Origin: Scolanthus callimorphus
Taxonomy: Eukaryota; Cnidaria; Anthozoa; Actiniaria; Edwardsiidae
Reading direction: 5' to 3'
Length of the DNA stretch: 64,000 bases
Assembly (NCBI GenBank): GCA_033964015.1
Contig: CM066916.1
Coordinates: 30,273,404-30,337,403, forward strand
Shown here: piece after piece, positions 44,401-56,400 of the stretch
Layout: each line of letters opens with the position of its first letter
Position numbering within the stretch: the first letter of the stretch is position 1
Made by a program: the position numbers and the translations under genes
Notes under the pieces: model-generated
Told to the model about the DNA's origin: nothing
Database searches by the model: none
The model's input: only the letters and a program-made list of their open reading frames with translations

Positions 44401-47400
44401 AACTAACCAAGCGAACCACAATGTCAAAATATGAAAAAAAAAACAAGAAAATGTTTCTGACACTGATGGAAACAACACTAATTGAGATTCTTACTCTTAG
44501 AAAGAATTTGAAATTTGGCGAGAGCCACTAAGTACCAAGAATACGTAATTGTCTTTGACATACCTTGACAGCATCATTCTCATGATAGTCATTAAACGTA
44601 AGCCCATCTTGACTTGTTTTAATCTTAAATTTGGTGACCCACGCTGACCCCAGCTCTGCTGTCTCTCTTAGCTTGGCCTGCAGAGCCAAGGCTTTTATTC
44701 GATACAAAATCTTCATATTAACTTGAACGAATTCACCCGGGCTATTAGTAGCGGCACACCACGCGCCGTTGTCATAGTGACGATAAGCTCTTGCAAACCA
44801 GGGCTGGTATTTATTCCCTTTGGTGCTGGACGCCGAGAATGCATTATCTGGTATTCTAGAATCTGCCAAACCAAGGTCTTCCATGCATACTGAAAGAAAT
44901 GGAGAGGTGTAATTAAGGATGCCAAATGATCATTCTGAGAACTGGCGAGCTTACGATTATACCCTGTTGTTTCATGCGGGCATGTATATTCTTTAGGAGT
45001 CACAAATTCCATGGACAATTTCCTCATGTATGGGTGAACAACAAGCTAGGTTTGAGTAGCCACTAATATTGAAAGTGGTGGTTCTAATTGATTAAACCAA
45101 ATTGATTTAATAAAAGCTACTTCAAAGACTGAGTCCCTTTTTTTTAAAACTTGTAAAATATTGTAAAATCTCGGAATCTCGGCGTTTTTTCGCACGTCTC
45201 GGAGTCTCGTTTTTCTCGGAATTTTGGCCGTCTCGGAGTCTCGGATTTTTTCTACCGCGGTCTCGTAGTCTCGTATTCTTATTTCTTTTTTGGACGTGTA
45301 AGTGAAGCACGATACCGTCAGATTATACCACTAGATAACACATGATAGTCAAATCACTCTAGTGGTCTATTATCAATGCTGCGTTCTGATTGGTTGAGCT
45401 ACTAGTAGGCTATAAGTTATAGCCTACTAGTAGCGAAAAGTGTCGGATTTGAAAGCCAGAAAATGGCAAGTGAGCAGAACACCTTCAGCCTCATGGGCTA
45501 TTGAGTCAGAGTCCTTTTGGGCTCGAGGAATAATTGTTAAATAACTATGCGTGATATCTAACCAGCGTCGGCAAATCGCGGAATTACCCATCGCTACCCC
45601 TGAATCTGAGCTTCACACAGGGCACTTCCGGTAAATATTTGCTGTTCTCTTCTCCGTTCAAATAAAAGTCTGCCTAAACAGGATGAAAGTGAATGACATT
45701 CAGCATGAGGCTTCCCCTCCTGGTAATTATTGCCCAGTTCTTTAGTTTTGGCAATAAACTTTGTACAGGGCGAGAGTAGCCAGACCAAAGCACACTAGTT
45801 CTGTCCTCATAGGAGCACCCAGGATAGATTATTCTCAGGAACGTCTTTCTGAGTATCAATTCATACCATCGTGTCCGTGAAACTGCAGCTTCAAACACCG
45901 CCCGGGCGTCGGGTCGAGGGTAACTTGTACGTATCGACATTTGAATGGAAACTGCAGATCTTTCACGTGGCCCTCGTGGGTTGTATTGCGCCAAAGGGTC
46001 TGTCAACGAATATTTAACAATTATTCGCCGAAGGCGAAGTGAATAGTGGCGAATAGTCCCCGAGACCGGAGGTCGAGGGGACTATTCGCCACTATTCACT
46101 GAGCCTGAGGAGAATAATTGTTTTAGTATATACTACACGGGAACACTCCAAAAAATATCCGAACGACACTAAATGTGGCGTTTGCCGACATTTTGTAGCC
46201 TCTTTCTGTATGCGTGACGTTTGTCACGCACGTGACATTACGTCAGACTTCACTACAAGCATTGGGCTACTGAACACATGGTGGAAACTTGCTGCTGTTT
46301 TAGAGAAGCAAAAACGCTAGAAAACACTAGTTTTAAAACCTTAATATCGACTACGATAAACGATTTAAGTTTTTAGAAGGTTGCAAGGATGGATTCAAGG
46401 GATAAAATCGCATTTTGTGCCTTGGATTATGGATTGTGAAACTGCAGAGTTGCTTCGCTGAAAACACTTTGCCTTTTTTGGTCGCCATTTTCACCACCGA
46501 TGGATGACGTATATTTTTCAACCTGCTGGCAGAGAAATTCAAGATTCGTTTGGAATATTCAAACAGAAATTTGGGAAATTAACCTCTTCAAACTCTGGGA
46601 CAACGAGGAAGACCTTGTTCATAAAAAGAGAGACCACTTTAAATACGTTTGATGTCGGATGGCTCGTGATCAAGCGAATCAACAAGTCGACGGTAAGCTT
46701 AACTGAAATTCTCTTCCAACCTACAGGTACATGTAAATGTTCGGCAAAGTAGATATGTTTTCGACAAAATTGCCTTAATTAATATGTTGTTGTGAATGTA
46801 ATTCGTCTCTCAAAAGTGCCGTGAACGAATCATCGATCTCTGTGATTCCGAAGAACTGAAAATCAAGAACAGCACATTTTCGAAGTTCAAGAAATACATT
46901 CTCTCTCTGATTCACCTTGAAAAACTAAAGAGACAACATAAGTTAATTGAGAAAGATTTCTCCGTTGCATTTCGAATCAGATAGTTCCTTTAGAAAGTAA
47001 AAATATCTGAACCACTTGCACTCGGGCTTCTCAATCTCGGGATAATGCTTTCGATCTCGGAATATTGTGGCAATATCCGAGATAGCGAACCAATCAAAAC
47101 GCGCGATCTATGGAGGTTCCCGTGTAGTATATACTAAATATATTTAGTATATACCAAATCAGTGAATAGTCATTTTCGCGTGCTCTGATTGGTTCCTGAA
47201 ATAGTAGATATCAAACACTATTTACTGTTTTGAGAAAACTTGGCGGCTCGTTTCGCGCGCGACACTGCGTTTTGAATCTTTTAATTACCGTATTTTATTC
47301 TACTGATTTGGTATATGGTAACTATCCCTCTCGGTATATATCCATCACTATTCACCTCCCCTTCGGGAGATAGTTGTTAAAATATATTTTACAACAAATT

Positions 47401-50400
47401 ACAACAATCAAACAAACATTTGATTTGACTGGCGGAACAGAAAGACCCACAATCATCAAGCAATGTTTTGACAATCCTCAGTGCGATACAAAATTTTGGT
47501 GATATCATAAGAAACATGTTCGTTTTGCAATACCATTACGGCCATCTGCCGTAGAAGCGAAAAAGTCCATTGGGAATAACATTCCTTTAAAGTTGAACGC
47601 CGCAATCTTGAAAATTACCCTAAGATCATGGGGATGACGTTGGGAGGTATAGCTGAGTAAGAGAAAAGGATAATGGACATACAAAGTAGAGACAAATGAG
47701 CTCACATTTGTTGGTTTGGCTGCTATTATTGCGTGATTTGTCCATTTCGCTAGATAAGACAACGATTGTGTCAAATCAGGAACCCATTAATAGGAGTGAC
47801 GAGCTTTCTTCATATTTCAAAAGCTCCATTGGACAGTCTTATTTTCTCAACATTGTTTATGCTAATGAACTAAAACTGTAAAAAAAAAAACAATCCTTCC
47901 ACATAAAACTGGGCTTTGTCACTCCTTGATGTTTTAAAAATCACGATGAAACACGCTGTCTCGTGTTTGATATATTACACACTATCTCGTGTTTGATATA
48001 TTACACTCTGTCTCGTGTTTAATATATTAACTCTGTCTCGTGTTTGATATATTACACTCTGTCTCGTGTCTGATATATTACACGCTGTCTCGTGTCTGAT
48101 ATATTACACGCTGTCTCGTGTTTGATATATTACACTCTGTCTCGTGTTTAATATATTACACTCTGTCTCGTGTTTGATATATCACACTCTGTCTCGTGTC
48201 TGATATATTACACTCTGTCTCGTGTTTGATATATTACACACTTTCTCGTGTTTGATATATTACACTCTATCTCGTGTTGATATAGTACTAACCGTGGATC
48301 TAGCCTGGGTAGTGGTGACTATGATAGGTAGCGGAGACTATGATAAAACACGCTGTCTCGTGTTTGATATATTACACTCTGTCTCGTGTTTGATATATTA
48401 CGCTCTCTCTCGTGTTTAATATATTACACTCTGTCTCGTGTTTGATATAGTACTAACCGTGGATCTAGCCTGGGTAGTGGTAATCCACCAGACATCCTCA
48501 TAATAATCATTCCATGTAGACCTGTCATCACTATAACGGAGACTATGATAAAACACCCTGTCTCGTGTTTGATATTACACGCTGTCTCGTGTTTGATATA
48601 GTACTAACCGTGGATCTAGCCTGGGTAGTGGTAATCCACCAGACATCCTCATAATACTCATTCCATGTAGACCTGTCATCACTATAACGGAGACTATGAT
48701 AAAACACCCTGTCTCGTGTTTGATATAATAACACTCTGTCTCGTGTTTGATATAGTACTAACCGTGGATCTAGCCTGGGTAGTGGTAATCCACCAGACAT
48801 CCTCATAATACTCATTCCATGTAGACCTGTCATCACTATAACGGAGACTATGATAAAACACCCTGTCTCGTGTTTGATATAATAACACTCTGTCTCGTGT
48901 TTGATATAGTACTAACCATGGATCTAGCCTGGGTAGTGGTACTCCACCAGACATCCTCATAATAATCATTCCATGTAGACCTGTCGTCACTATAACGGAG
49001 ACTATGATAAAACACCCTGTCTCGTGTTTGATATAATAACACTCTGTCTCGTGTTTGATATAGTACTAACCGTGGATCTAGCCTGGGTAGTGGTAATCCA
49101 CCAGACATCCTCATAATTCTCATTCCATGTAGACCTGTCATCACTATAACGGAGACTATGTTAAAACACCCTGTCTCGTGTTTGATATAATAACACTCTG
49201 TCTCGTGTTTGATATAGTACTAACCGTGGATCTAGCCTGGGTAGTGGTAATCCACCAGACATCCTCATAATACTCATTCCATGTAGACCTGTCGTCATTA
49301 TAACGGAGACTATGATAAAACACCCTGTCTCGTGTTTGATATGATAACACTCTGTCTAGTGTTTGATATATAGAGGATATTACATGGGCGCGCGGAGATA
49401 CGAATTTTATCTTCGAGTGTTGATATTATCTCTCACGAGTGAGCGCAGCGAACGAGTGAGAGATAATATTAACACGAGAAGATAAAATCGTATCTCCAAG
49501 CGACCATGTAATATTCTGTTTATTATATGAACTACAAATTCAATGATTTTCGAAGAAGGCTTGTGGAAACACATTAGCTATAATGTCGGTGGTTCCCAAT
49601 TTATCTCTCATAAACTTTAGAAGTCCTTTCATTTTTCAATTAAAAAAAAAACAAGTTTTTATCATCAAACTACAAATTGAAATGACCAAGAGTGCACAAA
49701 ACCCACAAATTCTTGTGGCATTAATTATAAAATGATCGGCAAGTTCCTTACTTTACTCCTTACTTACTTTCTTGTCAGACTCTCGTCGCTACTTTCCAAA
49801 GCTCGTATCGAGTTTCCATTTTTTACTTCTTCAAAAACTGCAGAACTCTCTCGTTTTTCAGGGGATCTTTTTGTTGCAAGTTCACATTGATATTTAACGT
49901 TCCAACTGTAATTGTTCCAGTATTAAATGAGACAGCCAAATCCCGTTTGTCGAAGCAGTTTGTTGCACCGTCCCTGCCGGCATTTTTTGCATACGAACAC
50001 ACTCGTATTTCCTACTCGGCAGGGAGCTGTTTTGTCGTCGTACATGAACTTGCCGCAGCAATACTAGTGTACTAGCTGGACCTCTGAAAGAGAAGATGTT
50101 GGATATCCTCTCTTGTTGATTATCTGGCAGAGACGAGTAATTAAGTATTGTTCACCTGAAGTTGACCTGAGTGAGCAGTTCGGGATTTGGTTCCTGAATG
50201 AACTCACCTTAAAATTTTGACGTCGTAATTCAGTTTTTTGTTTCATGTTAGCGTTTTCCTGCTGGTCTATGAATTCAGTAAGATCTTTATCAGTAAAATC
50301 TAACTTGAACCTTTGCACACTTGCCATGTTTGATATGATAGAGAGCTGATTTATCCACTGCGAAATCGGAAACTAAAGCAAAACATGGCGATTATTTTTT

Positions 50401-53400
50401 GCAGAGCGACTGCCAGCACGTCATTTGCATAAGCGCGCGAAAATACTGAAAGCTCATTGGTTGAAATTTGATATCACCACATGTGTTGAGAAAAATCGTA
50501 TCCCCACTGGTGGGGGTGGGGATACCGATTGTATCATTTTGATGTCACTCGGTATCCCACTGCAGTTCATATAATAAATTACACTCTGTCTCGTGTTTGA
50601 TATATTACACGCTGTCTCGTGTTTGATATAGTACTAACCGTGGACCTAGCCTGGGTAGTGGTAATCCACCAGACATCCTCATAATACTCATTCCATGTAG
50701 ACCTGTCGTCATTATAACGGAGACTATGATAAAACACCCTGTCTCGTGTTTGATATGATAACACTCTGTCTAGTGTTTGATATATTACACTCTGTCTCGT
50801 GTTTGATATATTACACTCTGTCTCGTGTTTGATATAGTACTAACCGTGGATCTAGCCTGGGTAGTGGTAATCCACCAGACATCCTCATAATACTCATTCC
50901 ATGTAGACCTGTCGTCACTATAACGGAGACTATAACTCGCTGCGTACGCCTTGGACACAGCGTGCCCAGCGGTCAACAATGATTTCACTACTTTCCTTTC
51001 CCCAAAGTCTATCTCCAAATGTGGAGATGAATCTCCTGCGCTTGCGCACCAGGCTCCGTCCATGCTAAATCGCGCCTTTTCGGCCTCGTTACCAGCCTCC
51101 GATGTGGATGCGGTTAACGTGAAATTTTGAATGACGTCATTTCGAAGACCGCTGTCTTGGTCACAATCTGTTTGAAAAGAAAAAACAATGTAAGGTTGAC
51201 GAGACAGGGAAAAGTACTTTGTCGTAGCTCGAATTTTAGAGCCATTACAGCTAGTTTCTTCGAGTATTACATAGCCTGCTGTTATTAGGTCTTTTTACGG
51301 CGAGAATCGAGTGACAATCTCGATGCGGGCACCATCTTGGATGGACGGGTCAAAATTCGGTCTGTACCCGTTCGTTTCGGTCTGTACCCCTACTATCCCA
51401 AGACCGAATTTTCACCAGTCAATTCAATATGGCGCCCGCATCGGGATCCTCGCTCAATTCTAGCCGTGAAACGACCTAAAGATAGCCAACTAACGCAGGT
51501 TAAGTATCACACATATACAACACACTTTAACTGGTCGGGAGGCAAACCGCCAAAGTCGGCCTGTACAAAGAATGATGGAGGAACCAGGGCGGGTTACGAG
51601 TACGACGTTCTGATCAAAATTGGAAGTGAAAACTTGCATGCTTTGCTTTTTTTTAACTCTAGCATCTAGCAAAAGTTAGTTTTACTAACTGGCTCCTGAA
51701 AACCCTGCTGGTAGGCTTTTTGGAAAGTAAGAGGCTTACGAACCTCAATGCTTATATGATGAAATATCGAATTCGAATCGTGCCGTTTCCTTGTTGAAAA
51801 AGTAACCTCATTAAACTTGAATGAGAAAAGCATATGAGGAAGGAAACGTCGGAAAGTCGACGCGCAACAGGCACACAACAAATCCACTAGATTAAATGTG
51901 TAAAAACAGCGTATTCAGTTATTTCTAAGTGAAGAGCAATACTGGTGGTTTCTGAACTGCGTTGTTAAGTTGTGCTACTTAATTTACCAACAGGCAGCTC
52001 TGATTAATTACTTACCACAGCCGTAAAGCTCCGCGCGGAAGCAAACTTCTTTGTAGAACGTCTTTGCAATAATTCTTACATAACGGGCGACTACTGAGGA
52101 CTCCAAGCGTCTTCTAAAGGCAAGATAGCTTCCGTGGCTTCCTTTGAAGACCTGAGAATTAAGTTGCAAACGAGTGCATTTTAAATCGAAAATAATGCAA
52201 CCAGAGGGTTCCACTCATCAGGTGAAGAAAAAGATCCAGCAGTGCAATTAGAATTGGGTCCTTTTTCCACTTATTACATGATTGACACCTTTTCTATTAT
52301 TATTCAAGACCCTTTATTTTACTTAAATCCCTATGAATTAATTACATTCTTAAAAGAACGGGGAGGGTTTGATGTTTCAGCAGGGAAGATTGGGGCTATA
52401 ATTGAATAATTAGTCATAAATGACCCGCATTATAAATGCGCGGGTCTTTATGGAACAAGTGATTCTCATAAATGACCCGGCGCATTTATAGTTAGGAGCA
52501 ATTATGACTAATAGACAAATAAAGCCCCACCCTTCCGATGCTGAAACACGTTTACAGCTAAATGATAAATACTACAAAATTGTCTGCTAGGTTAAATTGA
52601 AAAAAATACATATATATATTTGAACAAAAAATTCAGTGTTATTTATTACTAGCTTTAGCTGAAAAGTGTGTCTCAAAATTGCAAATTGGCGATTCTTTCT
52701 ACTTTTCTACTAAATTTAACTATAATTACAATGTAATATGGAATGAGCAGTTGTTATAGGTAACCTTACTGGCCGCGGCTCCATTTCTGCATCACGATCA
52801 ATCAAACTGTGAAAGAAATAGAAATAAAAATAATTTAGAACATTAAGCTCATAACAATACATATGCACAACACATTTTTCTTTCTTCAGTACATTTTACC
52901 AGTTTGTCAAATTTAGGATGGACCTCGCAGCATCAACGGCACACCGGTCTAATACGTTCAAGTTAAATAAATTTACCAGACCGGTCTATTTCAACTGTTG
53001 TAATAAAACGAATTACTGTAAATAAGAACTTTAGTTAAACTTACCATGTCGTTCTCAATCGCCAACTACAGGACACTTTGAAATGTATTACTCTCTTGGA
53101 CAGCTTAAAACCACACAGTGAGTGCCGAATTCCTCACGCAACATTTTTCTGACGCACCCTTTTAGTCTTGAGTCCTCAAGCGTTGTTTTTTTTTCTCCGA
53201 AACTCGTTCTCAGTCGCCAACTAAGAACTACTAGTTCAGCACTCAAGCACTGACTTCTACAAAATGACGACCTAAAATCGCGAAAACCAGGTGTTTTGAT
53301 TTCTTTTGTTGTTTGGTACAAAAAGAAGTACTACCATTGGTCGTTTAAAAACGAATGCATGGAAGCTAAAGGAACAATAGCCTCACACTTTTGTTTGTAG

Positions 53401-56400
53401 TCTTCCAAGCACTCGAGGGATATTCTTTAATTTAATGAAACGGGTGCTTTAGAATGCAGACAAGCTTATTGTGACAATAGCTTTCAAAACACTGTTCATC
53501 CTTTTGTTCCGATACGACTTAAACCTCAGGGGATATCCCTCTGCTGGAAAAAAAAAAGTTCCCTGGTTAATTTCTATGGTTGAAAAACGTTTATTTGACG
53601 AAGTATTTTCGATTTTTTAATTGAAATGCGCTCCACCCGATAGTAAAATCACCTTAGATCATGTAATAAGTCAGTTAAATACCTCGGTCTTCGGCAATAT
53701 GCCATATTGCCTCAGCCCTCGGTATTTAACTCTTACTTAGAAGGCCCAAGATTAATATTGTATAAAAAATATTCGGGGGATTTTCCCAAGCATTTACTAG
53801 CTGAAGGAGATTTTCAAATTTTTGGCCCCTGGCCTCGATTAGGTTTCAAGGTGAATTTATTTTATTGAATAAAATGATGATGGTCCCTATATTTTCACTA
53901 TCCAGTTTTCCGGATTTTCCTGACTTTCCCTGAACCGGCACCTTTAGGGTCCTCATGGCACTCTATTGTACCCGCTTGTTCCTGCACTTATCACCAGTAC
54001 TATGTTTTTCCATCCTACCTTCTCTCTGCCATCTTGTCCCATGCACGCTGTGTAATCAACTTTATCTCTGCTGAATGAGATTGTGAATTCCTTGAGCCGG
54101 AACATGTGCGAGGTCGGAGACCCTTGTACTGCGACCGCGCTTATCCTTTTCAGTCGAGCCCCGACGTCAACTTGAAGGAACTCGCCAGGCGAGTGAACAC
54201 CAGTACAGAAACGTGCCGATGCCAGGTTTAGCCGACTGTTCGTTGCATTATAGTTTGCACTTGAACGCGTTGACGCGAAAAATGATTTGTCGTTTAGCTT
54301 GAAGTTCTCCATACCCAGAGGCTCCCCGCATTCTGGGAAAGTTCAACAACATACAATTATAATTCATTTACACCATAAAGTGAGTTTTAAATGAGTGTGG
54401 ATAATATGTGTTTACTTTGCATTCTCATTGGTCGCTCATTTCTATCAACCAATCATATTTTGAACTAAACACTGGTGTGCATTTAGTGATCACGTGCACA
54501 CCACATGATAGTTATTGTCCTTGCTTGCCTGACTAAAACAGCAGTCGCGTGTTCAATGGGACAACGGGGAAACTGTGACAGCAGCAACTTGTAAAACACC
54601 TCGTTCATGAGTGTATTTGGTCTTGCTGCAGTTGAATTTAAAATTTGCTCCAAAAAATAAGCCAAGAGAGATCAAACACGGAAATGCGGACCATGAAAGA
54701 ACATTGCTCTATATTCTCTAAATCAGCCGATGGAGGGAAATGGATGCTTTTTCCGGCTTGGTATGTTGCTATGCTGTCAAAATCTGAAAAATCCATCTCC
54801 CGATCAAAAGAGCCTAGCATGAACTTTAGATTTAGTTTTAGACACAATAGAAACTCCCTGTTATTGACATTTTCATTTGCAGCAGGGTAGAGTACATTGA
54901 GACATGGACGAGTATATACTATATAGTTTAAGTATAGTTTGAGTAAAATATAATTAACGAAAACAGATAGAACGGATGTCAGATTGTTGACAGCCAGAAA
55001 ATAAGGAAGGATATTCTTGAAGGTAGGCTTTTTATTCTTTTAGCCGTCGATTTGGAAAACATTTTCCGATTTTTTTGATGTTACAATAATTATAGAGGCA
55101 GGGGTCGCACTTGGCAAATTTTTGAAGTTTGCCACAGAATTTCCCAGCAAAACAAATTGCCGCAAAATTCAAGGCAAAGTGTTTTGCCCCAAAGATTGTG
55201 GTCGCACTAGGAAATAATTTGCCGCCGTTCCGGCAGTGTTATTTCTGCTTCCGTCTAGGGTTTTTATTTGATTGACAGGAAATTCGTTTGTTCTACAAAA
55301 CTTTGCCAAAAAAGACAGCCCAAAGGCTGCTCGTCGGCGCCTTTGTGTTTTGGTCAGCAGTCAAAGTGAGGGTCGCAATAGGAATTAAACCTTTTCTAGC
55401 AAATTCTGACCGCCAAATCCGAAAAGTTTGCCAAGTGCGACCCCTGCCATAGATGGAACGATGTTTTCCTTTGGAGTCTACCTCAATTGTCTGTATAGAA
55501 CGGATTTTAGATGACTGTCGAAAGTACATCAGACATCGTTTTCTATGCGTTCCTATTGGCCGAGGTAGTGGGTCTTTGTTTAGCCAGCCAATGGGAATGC
55601 GAAAAACCTAAACGCACGGTCTCTTTTTTCTAAGGTCACGATTAAACGCAAGTCCATCGATATTATGTGCCTCTGTTTGGTTGGTTGTTGCCTTTACGGA
55701 TTCGTTTATGATCGGGTAAGATCCACACTAACATAGCTGAAACCCCACTACCAGTCAATTGTATGTAACACGTTTAGAAGCTGTTCTTTATATGTGAGCT
55801 ATGTACAAACTGACCTTCACAACCTATCAATTCAGCTCTCAGGCAAATATGGTTGTGCCAGCTTTGAGGGCAGATGCGCAAAACCCTGGCAACAATCTCC
55901 AGACCAAGGGATACTACGACTTTTCCCTTGGCGTTGGTGTTTGCTGTGAATACCTTGGAAAGGAAACACAAATGCAAACAAGGAGAACAAAAACAAAAAC
56001 AAAAACAAAAACAAAAACAAAAACAAAAACAAAAACAAAATCAACGACGACGACGACGGCCAAAGGGATAAAAACTAATCCGTTTTGAAAACGCCCGGGC
56101 TGTTATTGGACCAAAATTCGCCTATATTATTGCTTATTCTTGCCTGTTCTCTCCCCTCCGATCTCGTCTACTCTAACACAATCTTTAGGCCAATCTCGCA
56201 TCTTCCCGCCCACCTTTGAAAAATTATTCTATTCACACCTAATTTTTCCTTTTCTAGTGACCGAAATTTTCTATTCTGTATTCTATTGTCTTGCCATTCC
56301 CCTCCCTTTCTTAACAGTAATCCCCCCCCCCCCTGAAATGTCTATTCTCGCCTATTCTTGCTTATTCTTGCAGAGGGGAATAGGCGAGTTTTGGTCCAAT

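Larger units (their letters stand above)
46011..47383. mobile_element. Element with TTTAACAATTATTCGCCGAA-type ends (outer)
   Basis: The left end TTTAACAATTATTCGCCGAA continues to GAATAGTG and then a hairpin (GGCGAATAGTCCCC and its complement). The right end is CACTATTCACC ... CTTCGGGAG ... GTTGTTAAAA, an imperfect inverted repeat of about 36 bp. The element lies in the D6 intron next to the exon B acceptor and is interrupted by a second element. Confidence 0.7.

Noticed and set aside
48543..49350. Series of near-identical 97-residue minus-strand frames
   Set aside because: Not independent genes: they are tandem copies of the D6 exon fragment joined by satellite. Reported as an array instead.
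55801..56088. Open frame ending in a Lys/Thr or Lys/Gln repeat
   Set aside because: Plus-strand shadow of the real minus-strand D4 exon B running into the CAAAAA microsatellite.
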